NCBI GenBank assembly: GCA_001817915.1
Contig: MHJJ01000006.1
Coordinates: 1-53,033 of the forward strand
DNA: 53,033 nucleotides
Reading direction: 5' to 3'
DNA from: Candidatus Harrisonbacteria bacterium RIFCSPLOWO2_01_FULL_44_18
GTDB taxonomy: Bacteria; Patescibacteriota; Minisyncoccia; UBA6257; WO2-44-18
Positions 45,347 through 53,033 of this stretch are shown one piece after another (position 1 is the stretch's first letter; each line of letters begins with the position of its first letter). The notes below the pieces were generated by a model that saw only the letters and a program-made list of their open reading frames with translations, did no database searches and was not told where the DNA came from. Made by a program: the position numbers and the translations under genes.

Positions 45347-47041
45347 TTAAATATTCTGCATCATTTTTGAAACTTGGTCAAATTCTTTGAGCGCCTCCTG
45401 CAGAGCTGTTTCATTGTTTGAGGCCTCGGCTTTTTTAATGCGCTCGCCAATCAATTGCCGCTGTTCCTTAAAATGTTCCCGCTTTAATTGCTTGGTTAGG
45501 GCGCTAAATTCATCCTGAATCTTTTTTTCATCAAGATTCGCGGCCATCAAACTGGAACGAAGACTTGCCAAATTTATCAGATTTTTAGTGTCGGCCGACG
45601 CCGCCTGATATTGAAATGGCAAATATGGCTTGAGCTTCGGCATTTCATCCATCAACTCTTTTTTTGCCAAAACCAAACTGATAATTCTTTGAGCGATAAC
45701 GTCTTTTCGGGAAATTTCGGCTTCTTCATCCGGCTTTTGAAAATTCTCGGCAGACAAACGTTGGGGCGCGATTTTTAACGCCTCCATCTCTTCAAACAAA
45801 GGACGCTCGTCAATGTTAATTAAAATAGACAATTGCTTTAACCAGTGCGACCTCTCTACCGGACTATAAATGTTTTTAATTTTCGCCAAAACCGCGCGGA
45901 TGTTCTTCTTAAAACCAACCGGCCCTTTATCCTCCGCTTTTTTTATCAGATATCGATCAAAATAAAACTCCATTGCCGATCTTGCCTTAGTTATCAAAGC
46001 CGCCATTAACCCGGGACTTTCTTTGACCACATCGGCCGGATCTTTCGCCTGCATTTCCAAAACTTTTACGGAAAAGTCGCTTGCTTCAGCCAAATCAATG
46101 GTTCTTTCGGCCGCCGTTTGTCCGGCTTCATCGCTGTCAAAACTCAAAACCAGTTCGTCGGCATAACGTTTCAAAACTTTAAGATGGTCGCCGGTCACGG
46201 CGGTGCCGGAAGTAGCAACGGCATTTTTAACGCCGTCTTGCCACATCATCAAAAAATCCATTTGCCCTTCCACCAACACTGCGGATCGCGAATCGCGAAT
46301 CGCGTCTTTTGATTTATGCAGGCCATAAAGCAATTTTGATTTATTAAAAATCGGCGTCTCGGGGGAATTAACATATTTACCGACATTTTCATTTTCATAT
46401 CCGGGCATAATCCGACCAGTAAACCCCGCCACTTTCCCAAAATGATTATATAAAGGAAACATCAGTCGGTTTCGGAAACGATCCCAATACAAACCTTTTT
46501 CCGATTTAACAACCAAACCGGCTTTTTCCGCGTCAACGATATTAAAGCCGGATTTTATCAGATGTTTTAGTAAGGCATCGAATTCTTTTGTTGAAAGTCC
46601 CAATTCGAATTCTTTAACAGTTTCCTCTTTAAGACCTCGCTCTTTTAAATATTTAAAGACGGCGCCATCGGCATAAAAATTTTTTTGAAAAAAATTTTTG
46701 GCCGCTTCATTGATTTCATAAAGAACGTTATATCGCTTGTAATCCTGTCCGCCGCTGGTTTTAAAATCAACGCCGGCTTTTTCGGCCAAAATTTTCAGCG
46801 CTTCGACAAACTCCAAGTTTTCATAACGCATCAAAAATTTGATAACATCGCCGCCATCGCCGCAGCCGCCGAAACAATGCCAAATTCCCCGATCGGGCGA
46901 AACAACAAAAGAAGGAGTTTTTTCTTTATGAAAAGGACAAAGGGCTTTGTAATTTTTTCCCGCCGGCGTTAATGTCACATATTGCCGGACAAATTCTATG
47001 ATATCCAACCGCTCTTTAATTTCTTGAACAATATCTTTCAT
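45347..47041 (-). CDS. dnaG: DNA primase
   Basis: Makes RNA primers for replication. N-terminal zinc finger CPFHKEKTPSFVVSPDRG with WHCFGGC (CHC2 type), DnaG core with YPLYNHFGKVAGFTGR-like region, TOPRIM motifs VLVEGQMDF and SFDSDEAGQTA. 564 aa; the C-terminal helicase-binding domain is short. The start ATG abuts an inverted repeat; no Shine-Dalgarno. Confidence 0.95.
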   Translation of the reverse strand: MKDIVQEIKERLDIIEFVRQYVTLTPAGKNYKALCPFHKEKTPSFVVSPDRGIWHCFGGCGDGGDVIKFLMRYENLEFVEALKILAEKAGVDFKTSGGQDYKRYNVLYEINEAAKNFFQKNFYADGAVFKYLKERGLKEETVKEFELGLSTKEFDALLKHLIKSGFNIVDAEKAGLVVKSEKGLYWDRFRNRLMFPLYNHFGKVAGFTGRIMPGYENENVGKYVNSPETPIFNKSKLLYGLHKSKDAIRDSRSAVLVEGQMDFLMMWQDGVKNAVATSGTAVTGDHLKVLKRYADELVLSFDSDEAGQTAAERTIDLAEASDFSVKVLEMQAKDPADVVKESPGLMAALITKARSAMEFYFDRYLIKKAEDKGPVGFKKNIRAVLAKIKNIYSPVERSHWLKQLSILINIDERPLFEEMEALKIAPQRLSAENFQKPDEEAEISRKDVIAQRIISLVLAKKELMDEMPKLKPYLPFQYQAASADTKNLINLASLRSSLMAANLDEKKIQDEFSALTKQLKREHFKEQRQLIGERIKKAEASNNETALQEALKEFDQVSKMMQNI

Positions 47042-47149
47042 CCCGTTAGAAGTGGGACCAATTTTGACGCGAACCTTTAATCATCGTTTTATTACCAAGC
47101 ATATCCCGTATAGTTACAGCGGCCGCGTTGGGCGCCACTTCTAACGGGA
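47041..47149. repeat. Inverted repeat spanning the dnaG leader
   Basis: TCCCGTTAGAAGTGG at 47041 and CCACTTCTAACGGGA at 47135-47149 enclose about 80 nt, including a GC-rich palindrome (GCGGCCGC). The last base of one arm is part of the dnaG start codon. Confidence 0.7.
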
Positions 47150-47191
47150 TGAGTCGCTTTAACAGTATAACTCTTTGTGGGGTTTTTCAAT

Positions 47192-47217
47192 AAAAAAGCG
47201 GCTCATTATCGAGCCGC
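47192..47217 (-). terminator. Terminator of the 270-aa gene
   Basis: GCGGCTC and GAGCCGC form the stem; on the minus strand TTTTTTATTG follows. It starts 6 nt after the stop. Confidence 0.88.
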
Positions 47218-47223
47218 AATCGT

Positions 47224-48036
47224 CTATCGTTTCTTTATAAATTCTAGCCACGCCCTTGACCACTCTCGACGCTCCAACTCATTCTCTAATTTGCGCCAAT
47301 TACAAACCACTTTCTCTCGTGAATCTTTGCGCAGCGCCGTTAAAACTTTTTTAATAATCGCGTCGGATCCTCGAAGCCTAGCCGCGCGACGAGCTAAAAA
47401 GGCTGCGTCAATCGGCCAATCAAAAACCATTTGATTATACCAAAGGGTTTTTAAAGCTTTTTCGATATTTGAAGACATCGGGTCAATGGACAATAAAGCA
47501 CTAAACGCGTAGGCGGACAAATTAGGAACTCTAAGAAGAGACTTCAAAAAAGAAATGTCAATCGCGTTAGTGTAGCCGCAGTACGCCCTCATGGCCGCTT
47601 GGAGAATACCAGGACATATATTAACATTCCGACTCTGATTCATAAGCGTAGCCATCAAACACCGAGCGTAATTCTCTAATTCTGGAGGCGACACTATGTC
47701 TATAATCCAACAAAATCTAATAAAAACATCCGAGCTATTTTTAGCTCTGGCGTTCCTCAAACGATTATCATTAAATTCGCCCAGAATCATCCAATCAACT
47801 ATCTTGGCGTAAATATCCCCGCAGCCTTTCATGATGGCCTCGCGAACATTTCCAGGAAGCTCACTGTCGCGTAAAAGTTGAATAATCAATTCCTCGCTTG
47901 GTTCGTCGTCTCCGAAACCGCAACCATAGAATACGGAATAAATATCTGCCCCCAAAATACGATCTCTCGTTAATTTTCTAATCCTGCCATTAGTCATATT
48001 TTTAATGTACAATCGGGCTTGATCTTTCAATGTCAT
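47224..48036 (-). CDS. Hypothetical helical protein (270 aa)
   Basis: Not recognised. Mostly alpha-helical with cysteines spread through the sequence and a basic C-terminus; possible helical-repeat fold (LLRVPNLSAYAFSALLSID). The ATG at 48036 (MTLKDQARLY) follows GAAGGAG at 8 nt and is preferred to upstream starts. Promoter and terminator are both present, so it is a single-gene unit. Its promoter and leader match those of the 98-aa gene at 6-302. Inserted between dnaG and rpmB. Confidence 0.6.
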   Translation of the reverse strand: MTLKDQARLYIKNMTNGRIRKLTRDRILGADIYSVFYGCGFGDDEPSEELIIQLLRDSELPGNVREAIMKGCGDIYAKIVDWMILGEFNDNRLRNARAKNSSDVFIRFCWIIDIVSPPELENYARCLMATLMNQSRNVNICPGILQAAMRAYCGYTNAIDISFLKSLLRVPNLSAYAFSALLSIDPMSSNIEKALKTLWYNQMVFDWPIDAAFLARRAARLRGSDAIIKKVLTALRKDSREKVVCNWRKLENELERREWSRAWLEFIKKR

Positions 48037-48076
48037 CACGGCAACTCCTTCAAAAGTCTTGCCAGAACCCATTTCA

Positions 48077-48105
48077 AAAATACCTCCGCTCGCAATATTA
48101 GTCAA
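48077..48105 (-). promoter_or_regulatory. Promoter of the 270-aa gene
   Basis: TTGACT-17-TATTTT on the minus strand, with GCGAGCGGAGG in the spacer and TTGAAATGGGTTCTGGCA after the -10. This closely matches the 98-aa gene (351-379). A third copy without a good -35 is at 7719-7749. Confidence 0.55.
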
Positions 48106-48152
48106 TTTCCGCATTTGCTAAATTGCTGTTTATCTATTATTCTTAATCAAAT

Positions 48153-48338
48153 ATGAGACATTGTTCCAATTGCGGTAAAACTTCTATTATGGCCGGTACC
48201 CGGCGTTTGCTTAGGGGCCACTACAATCCGACGAACTGGAGCCGCAAATATCCCAATCTGCAAAAAACTAAACTGCCGAACGGCAAGAGAGTTTTGGTTT
48301 GCGTAAAATGCCTTAAGGGCCTCGCAAAGAGCAAATAG
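48153..48338 (+). CDS. rpmB: 50S ribosomal protein L28
   Basis: 61 aa with HCSNCGKTSIMAGTRRLLRG, YNPTNWSRKYPNLQ and LVCVKCLKG. The two CxxC pairs indicate the zinc-binding form. One of the few core genes on the + strand here. No Shine-Dalgarno; TATTCT lies 9 nt before the ATG. Confidence 0.92.
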   Translation: MRHCSNCGKTSIMAGTRRLLRGHYNPTNWSRKYPNLQKTKLPNGKRVLVCVKCLKGLAKSK

Positions 48339-48497
48339 CAAATAGTTAACGTGTTTAGATATGTATAAAAAGGCTGCGTTACTAATTAGGAAAGTGCGCG
48401 GTTTTAGTCATCCGTTAAAATAACCATTGGCAATTTGCCATTTACGATTTGCAGTAAGACGGGCGTTAAAACGGGCTATAGTATAAAAGCAGTATAC

Positions 48498-48866
48498 ATG
48501 CATGGGGTGCATGAGGCCCCGGAGCATTACCGGGTAGCCCGACAAATGCGATTATATTTAGAAGACAAAACAAAAACTAAAAATCCGGCGGCGCTTTTGC
48601 GGCAAGCCGACTATCATCAGGAAACCGATCGAAAAACGGGTGAAGTTTCTTTTGTTAAAAATATTGACGGCCGCGACTTCCCTCGTTTTCACATTTACGC
48701 CGAAGAAAAAGAAGGCGGCTGGCAAATCAATCTCCATCTTGATCAAAAACGGCCGTCATACAGCGGCACTTCCGCGCATGCCGGAGAATACGACGGCGAA
48801 GTTATAGAAAAGGAGGCTGGCCGCATAAAAACAATTATTCCGCAATTGCAAATTTTAAACGGCTGA
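48498..48866 (+). CDS. Hypothetical conserved-looking protein (122 aa)
   Basis: Not recognised. The ATG at 48498 (MHGVHEAPEHYRVARQMRLY) is preferred: the upstream 21 codons in the track derive from repeat-like DNA. Short alpha/beta protein with IDGRDFPRFHIYAEEKEGGW and HLDQKRPSYSGTSAHAGEYDG, which look like a compact beta-rich core. TATAGT and TATAAA hexamers lie just upstream. No catalytic motif assigned. Confidence 0.55.
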   Translation: MHGVHEAPEHYRVARQMRLYLEDKTKTKNPAALLRQADYHQETDRKTGEVSFVKNIDGRDFPRFHIYAEEKEGGWQINLHLDQKRPSYSGTSAHAGEYDGEVIEKEAGRIKTIIPQLQILNG

Positions 48867-48902
48867 TTTATATTAAAATCAGTCCATTGAAATGAGGTCA
48901 TC

Positions 48903-49469
48903 GTGGCAAAACCAAAGATAGTCAACGCGACAAACAAAGTGATCCCGCCAAAAAAATTAAAAATTGTTGAACAAAAACAGTCCAGTACCTGCGGCCCGGC
49001 GGCGCTAAGGATTCTGCTTTCCTTTTTTGATATTGACAAGTCCGAAACATACTTGGCGCGGCTTTGCCGAACAACAAAAAGAGACGGCACTCATCCATGG
49101 CAGCTGGTTACGGCTTTAAAAAAGATTGGCTTCAGAACCAAATCTGAAAAGTGGGGGACGTGGGAAAAACTTGATTACTGGATTAATAAACGCGGCTTGC
49201 CGGTAATCGTTGACTGGTATTCTCCGGCCGACGATCTGCACGACAGCGATGGCCATTATTCCGTGGCTTATCGTCTGTCAAAAACCCACATCTGGTTAGC
49301 CGACCCCAAAGAGCACCTTCGGAAAGAGCGCAGGCGGAAACTATCTTGGGACGACTTTCAGCGGCACTGGTTTGATTTCGAAGGCAACTACATTCGCCGC
49401 CTAAAGGATATGGAAGTCCGCTGGTGGCTGGCGGCTTATCCAGCTCCGCTTTCAAAAATTAAAAAATAA
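48903..49469 (+). CDS. C39-like cysteine peptidase, stand-alone
   Basis: The catalytic pattern is visible: Gln and Cys in EQKQSSTCGPAALRILLSFF, His in DSDGHYSVAYRL and Asp in LADPKE. This is the C39 fold that removes double-glycine leaders or serves other processing. No ABC-transporter domain and no signal peptide, so it acts in the cytoplasm or leaves by another route. GTG start with GAGGT upstream. The TAA is the beginning of a terminator stem. No obvious substrate gene adjoins it. Confidence 0.78.
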   Translation: MAKPKIVNATNKVIPPKKLKIVEQKQSSTCGPAALRILLSFFDIDKSETYLARLCRTTKRDGTHPWQLVTALKKIGFRTKSEKWGTWEKLDYWINKRGLPVIVDWYSPADDLHDSDGHYSVAYRLSKTHIWLADPKEHLRKERRRKLSWDDFQRHWFDFEGNYIRRLKDMEVRWWLAAYPAPLSKIKK

Positions 49470-49498
49470 CCCCTCCCGAATCACCAGAGGGGTTTTTT
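49468..49498. terminator. Bidirectional terminator shared by two convergent genes
   Basis: AACCCCTC and GAGGGGTT form the stem. T-runs follow on both strands (TTTTTTAA on +, ATTTTTTAAT on -). The TAA of the C39-like gene is at the base and the TGA of the DUF502 gene lies in the loop. Confidence 0.88.
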
Positions 49499-50053
49499 AA
49501 TCTCTAAATTCTTTAAACCGTAAGATGTGGCAAACAAAGCCAGTTTGCCAATTTTCCGGCTGGTATAATACAAGTCTTGCTTCTTGACAAGAAACATCAA
49601 ACCAGTGAAAGGCGCCGGCGCGGTAGGCATAAAAACTGTGCAAAGTATTGCCTTGTCGCCATTCTTATCAACAACTTCTTGTTCGTTCGTTACGGCCCCG
49701 GGCACCCACATATATTCATTCCATTTTACAAGCACTTCATCGAATTCATTTTTTCTCAACTTATTTTCGTCAGGAAAAACAAATTCGACGAAGATTGAAA
49801 TGACGGGTATTTTACCTAAAATCGTTCGGATCCCGCTCCTCAACCAGCCCAGCCAAGATCTTTCCAAAAACCAGCCAACAAAATAGGCAATCACTATTAG
49901 TCCAAGCAGATTAACCGCGAAATTCAAAAAAACATTGCCAAAAAAAGCCCAAGAAGTCAGCAAATTCCAAATCCACTTAAAAATCAGCGCTAGAATAAAT
50001 ACCGGTATAAGAGCAATCAAACCGGCCTTGAGGGTAGAACCAAGCTTTTTCAC
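49481..50053 (-). CDS. DUF502 family membrane protein
   Basis: Two N-terminal membrane helices (AGLIALIPVFILALIFKWIW, NLLGLIVIAYFVGWFLE) and a soluble C-terminal part with EYMWVPGAVTNEQEVVDKNG, CTVFMPTAPAPFTGLMFLV; the PTAP-P-TG stretch is a DUF502 hallmark. GTG start after AAGGAGGTGG, and this Shine-Dalgarno belongs to the terminal repeat of element E3. Function of the family is unknown. Confidence 0.83.
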   Translation of the reverse strand: MKKLGSTLKAGLIALIPVFILALIFKWIWNLLTSWAFFGNVFLNFAVNLLGLIVIAYFVGWFLERSWLGWLRSGIRTILGKIPVISIFVEFVFPDENKLRKNEFDEVLVKWNEYMWVPGAVTNEQEVVDKNGDKAILCTVFMPTAPAPFTGLMFLVKKQDLYYTSRKIGKLALFATSYGLKNLEIKKPLW

Positions 50054-50054
50054 T

Positions 50055-50361
50055 AGCCACCTCCTTCCGTGTAAATCTCTGACGCGTTGTTAGCCGACAT
50101 CCGATATCCCAAAGATTGGGCATCCTTTGCCGCAGGCAATCCCGCCATCGGCGGGACGGATATCGGATGTCGCGATATTGATTCAACTAATCCGTATTTC
50201 AATTTTTCGATTCCCGAAATCCTACGCGAATACTACGCAATATTTGTCTCCTTTCGGTCATCCCTTCGGGAGATATCCCGTAGAGATAGAGATGTCCCGC
50301 AGGGACAGGATTTCGGGAATCAATCAGCATCGCATCGGGAGCTTACATGGAAGGAGGTGGC
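50055..50361. mobile_element. ITR element E3 (about 307 nt)
   Basis: Left end AGCCACCTCCTTCCGTGTAA then a GACGCG motif; right end is its inverted relative (GATGCG-like, then CTTACATGGAAGGAGGTGGC). Positions 50072-50234 equal E1 1977-2139. An extra segment with GAGATATCCCGTAGAGATAG and GATGTCCCGCAGGGACAG words is inserted near the right end. The left end supplies the ribosome binding site of the DUF502 gene; the right end forms AAGGAGGTGG-CAA-CCACCTCCTT followed by T's. No ORF inside. Confidence 0.72.
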
Positions 50362-50400
50362 AACCACCTCCTTTTTGAATGTGCCGAGAGGCCGACGGCG

Positions 50401-50925
50401 CTAAACCTTATCAGGCCGTGGTAATATCCATCTTATAATAACTGCGCTTGTAAGCGCAACTAGCGCTCCAGCTAAGATGTCAAGCGGCCAATGGACGCCG
50501 ACAAAAATCCTTGCTAATCCCATTAAGACCGTGACAGCCAAAAACCATAAAAACCAGCGCCTATCAATAAACCAAACGGCAAAAGCCAGGGCGAAAAAAA
50601 CGGCGGCATGTCCGGATGGAAATGCCCAGCCAGCCGGGGGACTGATTAAGGGCGCGAAACCAAGCTCTACGAATGGACGGGGGCGATTATAAACAAAGCG
50701 GATTATTTCGGTAATTACCCATCGAGATAAAAGAACGGATAGGGCTATCAAAGATAAGTAAAAAAATCGCGAACGCCAATCTTTTTTTAAAAACAGCAAA
50801 ACCAAAACGGCCAAAATTAAAAAATAGCCAACATAGTTAGCTAAAAAAATACCGACAAAATCTAAGAACTTGGACTGCCTAGATAAACTGTAAATTGCTT
50901 CAAAAACTGCCCGATCGTAAAACAC
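50401..50925 (-). CDS. PAP2-family phosphatase (undecaprenyl-diphosphatase-like)
   Basis: Membrane phosphatase with the three signature motifs: RFVYNRPRPFVE (KxxxxxxRP-like), PSGHAAVFF and ARIFVGVHWPLDILAG (SRxxxxxHxxxD with A for S). Five to six membrane helices. Probably recycles undecaprenyl pyrophosphate for wall synthesis; lipid phosphatase activity is an alternative. 174 aa is typical. Confidence 0.87.
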   Translation of the reverse strand: MFYDRAVFEAIYSLSRQSKFLDFVGIFLANYVGYFLILAVLVLLFLKKDWRSRFFYLSLIALSVLLSRWVITEIIRFVYNRPRPFVELGFAPLISPPAGWAFPSGHAAVFFALAFAVWFIDRRWFLWFLAVTVLMGLARIFVGVHWPLDILAGALVALTSAVIIRWILPRPDKV

Positions 50926-51054
50926 AAAATTCTCATGATATTAAGTTATTAAGAAATTAGGTTATTAAGAAATTGAAAATTTCAAAAAGTTTATTTCTGA
51001 AATTCATTTTTCTCAATAACCCAATAACCAATCACTTAATAACTGTTAAAATAT

Positions 51055-51255
51055 TTATCTTCTCACAAAAGGCAATAATCCCATAAAACGGGCTCGTTTT
51101 ACGGCTTTGGCCAACTTGCGCTGATGTTTAGCGCACGTGCCGGTATAGCGAGGATCTATGATTTTTGCTTGCCCTGAAGTAAACCTCTTGAGAAGTCCGT
51201 GTTCTTTATAATCAACCTCTTCTAAATTTTGCGAACAAAAGAAACATTGAGTCAT
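51055..51255 (-). CDS. rpsR: 30S ribosomal protein S18
   Basis: Seen: CFFCSQN (zinc-type cysteines), LLKRFTSGQAKIIDPRYTGT and KHQRKLAKAVKRARFMGLLP. The ATG at 51255 (MTQCFFCSQN) is chosen. Last gene of rpsF-ssb-rpsR. Confidence 0.95.
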   Translation of the reverse strand: MTQCFFCSQNLEEVDYKEHGLLKRFTSGQAKIIDPRYTGTCAKHQRKLAKAVKRARFMGLLPFVRR

Positions 51256-51297
51256 TTGTTTCAAAATAATAGGTTCGCGTTGTTCGCGATTACTTCG

Positions 51298-51756
51298 TTA
51301 AAACGGCAGATCTTCCGCCTTCACTTCTTCTTCGTCTAAATTAATTGTTGGCACCTCGCCGGATTGCTTGGCATCTTCCGCCGCCCCATCTCTCGCCGCC
51401 TCGCTTGACGAAGCGGACCTCGCCCCTCCGGGGCGGGGGCCTAACTGCATTCTCTCGGCAACGATCTCGGTGGTTTTTCGACTTTGTCCTTGTTTGTCCT
51501 CCCAACTTCTAGTCTGGAGCCGTCCTTCGATCAAAACTAAACTGCCTTTCTTCAAAAATTGACTGGCAATCTCCGCTTGCCGAGCCCAAACAACAACATT
51601 GTGAAATTCAACCGATTCTTGCTTAGCTCCGGCTTTATCCGTCCAGACACGATTGGTGGCAACTGAAAAACTGGCCACCGATTGGCCGCCCGAGGTTGTC
51701 CTCAACTGGGGATCGGCCGTCAACCGACCCAATATAAATACTTTGTTTAAATTCAT
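51298..51756 (-). CDS. ssb: Single-stranded DNA-binding protein
   Basis: OB fold with NKVFILGRLTADPQLRTTSG, SFSVATNRVW and EFHNVVVWARQAE, GSLVLIEGRLQTRSWEDKQG. The C-terminal acidic tip ends AEDLPF, used for protein partners. The start MNLNKVF is preferred to the track start. The linker contains a Ser/Ala-rich, repeat-like stretch (GARSASSSEAARDGAAEDA). Confidence 0.95.
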   Translation of the reverse strand: MNLNKVFILGRLTADPQLRTTSGGQSVASFSVATNRVWTDKAGAKQESVEFHNVVVWARQAEIASQFLKKGSLVLIEGRLQTRSWEDKQGQSRKTTEIVAERMQLGPRPGGARSASSSEAARDGAAEDAKQSGEVPTINLDEEEVKAEDLPF

Positions 51757-51846
51757 ACGCCTACGCTTAATATAATACAAATCTACAAATTCATACAAAT
51801 GCTACGAATATATTTGTGGCATTCGTGTTTCATTTGTAGATTAGTA

Positions 51847-52287
51847 TTACTTCAAAATTTCTTCTAATTTTTCTTCCAATAATTCATTGCTTAAAATTTC
51901 TTGTCTTGGCGGTTTGATGTCAATCTCCGCGGGCGCCGCCGCTGGTTTAACCGGAGCGCTCGGCCTAGGAGCGCGGCGGCCGGCGTCAGTTTTTGATTGA
52001 ACAGGAGGCGTTATCAGCAAATATCTCAATACTGACGGCTTTAAAAGCAAAAACTCGCTGACTTTTTGGGCATCTTCCGGCTGGCCGCGAAAATAACAAA
52101 AACCAAAATAAGCCGAACTCTGCTTCTTAATCGGATAAGCCAATTTAATCTCGGAAACGGGACTTTTCTCGAATATCTCTAGCTGATGCTGGCTTAAAAC
52201 ATCCGCGATTTCTGTTTCTGCCTCCGGCATCTTCAGCAGAAAAGAAAGTTCATAATCTCTTTTTTGTAATTCAATATCTTGCGCCAT
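51847..52287 (-). CDS. rpsF: 30S ribosomal protein S6
   Basis: Recognised by RDYELSFLLKMPEAETEI, LAYPIKKQSSAYFGFCYF and VLRYLLITPPVQ. The C-terminus has a long Ala/Pro-rich linker and a final helix (LSNELLEEKLEEIL). First gene of rpsF-ssb-rpsR. Confidence 0.93.
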   Translation of the reverse strand: MAQDIELQKRDYELSFLLKMPEAETEIADVLSQHQLEIFEKSPVSEIKLAYPIKKQSSAYFGFCYFRGQPEDAQKVSEFLLLKPSVLRYLLITPPVQSKTDAGRRAPRPSAPVKPAAAPAEIDIKPPRQEILSNELLEEKLEEILK

Positions 52288-52288
52288 A

Positions 52289-52340
52289 GGATAGTAGTTA
52301 GTAGTTAGTGGGTAGTGGGTAGTGGGTAACGACTGGTGGC
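52289..52340. repeat. Simple tandem array between rpoC and rpsF
   Basis: TAGTTAGTAG followed by GGGTAGTG units. Similar to other TAG/CTAG-type spacers in the window. Confidence 0.6.
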
Positions 52341-52377
52341 TGATGGCTATTATTGAAATAATAAAGATTTACGGCCA

Positions 52378-53033
52378 TTAGTCAATTCCTTTTTCCTCCG
52401 GTTTTTTAAGGCCCGTGCCGACGGGAATTTTGCGGCCGATAATAACATTTTCCTTCAAGCCGCGAAGAATATCAACTTTGCCTTCGGTCGCCGCGTTAAT
52501 TAAAACTCTGGCGGTTTCCTGAAAAGACGCCGCCGACAAAAAGCTCTCGGTCGAAAGCGCGACTTTTGTAATTCCCATTAACAACTGCAGACCCGTTGCC
52601 GGTTGCCCGCCGGATTTTTTAATTTGGCGGTTGGCCTCCAAAAACTTCGATTTTTCAAGAACGTCGCCCGCGACAAAATCACTGTCGCCTGAATCTTTTA
52701 TTTTTATCCTGGAAAACATTTGCCTGATAATAATTTCCAGATGTTTATTATTAATAGAAGCGCCTTCAGACAGATAAATTTTCTGAACTTCTTTGATAAT
52801 ATAACGCTCCACGGCCCGAGTGCCGCCAAGCCCGAACAATTCTTTAAGATCCAAGTGGCCCTCGCAAAGCTGATCGCCTTTCTTAACCGCGTCATTAACC
52901 TTGAAGAATATTTCGGTCGTTCGAGAAACGGGATATTCAAAAATTTTCGCTTTTTTCAATCGGCCGCTTTTCGCTTTCACCTTGATAATTTTGAGCGACC
53001 CCTTTTCTTCAATGACATCTATTATTCCGTCTT
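52378..53033 (-). CDS. rpoC: RNA polymerase beta' subunit, C-terminal part (partial)
   Basis: The frame is open to the window edge, so the gene continues beyond 53033. The visible C-terminus has VNDAVKKGDQLCEGHLDLKE, GTRAVERYIIKEVQKIYLSE, NNKHLEIIIRQMFSRIK and ALSTESFLSAASFQETARVL, GLKENVIIGRKIPVGTG, all standard rpoC ends. The track's start at 52980 is an internal GTG. Confidence 0.95.
   Translation of the reverse strand, partial: DGIIDVIEEKGSLKIIKVKAKSGRLKKAKIFEYPVSRTTEIFFKVNDAVKKGDQLCEGHLDLKELFGLGGTRAVERYIIKEVQKIYLSEGASINNKHLEIIIRQMFSRIKIKDSGDSDFVAGDVLEKSKFLEANRQIKKSGGQPATGLQLLMGITKVALSTESFLSAASFQETARVLINAATEGKVDILRGLKENVIIGRKIPVGTGLKKPEEKGID

Noticed and set aside
47041-47191. Stretch before dnaG as a structured ncRNA or riboswitch
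   Set aside because: Only an inverted repeat is visible; no known riboswitch core could be recognised, so it is listed as a repeat only.

Overview
The window reads as a chromosome segment of a Patescibacteria/CPR bacterium, most likely Parcubacteria. This is an inference. It rests on the compact or trimmed housekeeping proteins (EF-Ts of 146 aa, RNA polymerase alpha without a C-terminal domain, AlaS of 592 aa, L13 of 113 aa), on the baseplate-J-like and FtsA-like unknowns, on tRNAs without encoded CCA, and on many short palindromic repeats, some of them inside genes. Almost all core genes lie on the minus strand.

Layout by coordinate. 1-3400: small accessory genes, remnants of a serine recombinase and an IS30 transposase, rpmG, and four tRNAs (Trp-CCA, Thr-GGU, Thr-UGU, Tyr-GUA). 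The Thr-GGU gene is split by a group I intron. 3400-8600: rpsB-tsf, a divergent glycosyltransferase / sugar-phosphate transferase pair, a pilin-like protein and small singletons. 8600-14100: secA, a GC-rich foreign-looking gene, a GIY-YIG gene framed by inverted repeats, hpf and murB. 14200-19700: gtrA-like, hydrolase, SIMPL protein, tpiA, an accessory singleton, an inverted-repeat element, a COG2426 membrane protein and galT. 19700-25130: the cell-shape cluster proS-mreB-mreC-mreD-mrdA, with proS out of frame. 25100-31900: four-helix-bundle protein, membrane protein, frr-rseP, holB-like, a second mreB and murA. 32000-36700: infA-rpmJ-rpsM-rpsK-rpsD-rpoA-rplQ-rplM-rpsI. 36700-47050: baseplate-J-like and FtsA-like proteins, alaS, a large secreted Kazal/cupredoxin-like protein, and dnaG-rpoD. 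47200-53033: accessory singleton, rpmB, C39-like peptidase, DUF502, PAP2 phosphatase, rpsF-ssb-rpsR and the 3' end of rpoC.

Two expression styles seem to coexist. Several core genes have a -10-like hexamer only 6-9 nt before the start codon, which suggests leaderless or nearly leaderless mRNAs. The small accessory genes typically have a -35/-10 promoter, a strong Shine-Dalgarno (often AAAGGAGGTGGC) and a terminator hairpin that overlaps or follows the stop codon. They look like self-contained cargo units.

The most striking features are: the group I intron in tRNA-Thr; a family of elements whose terminal inverted repeats contain the Shine-Dalgarno used by the neighbouring gene; short repeats inserted into many housekeeping genes (secA, tpiA, murB, alaS, proS, holB, ssb, a glycosyltransferase), usually in frame but out of frame in proS; and an inverted-repeat-bounded GIY-YIG unit. 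All functional calls come from reading the sequence; no database search was run.
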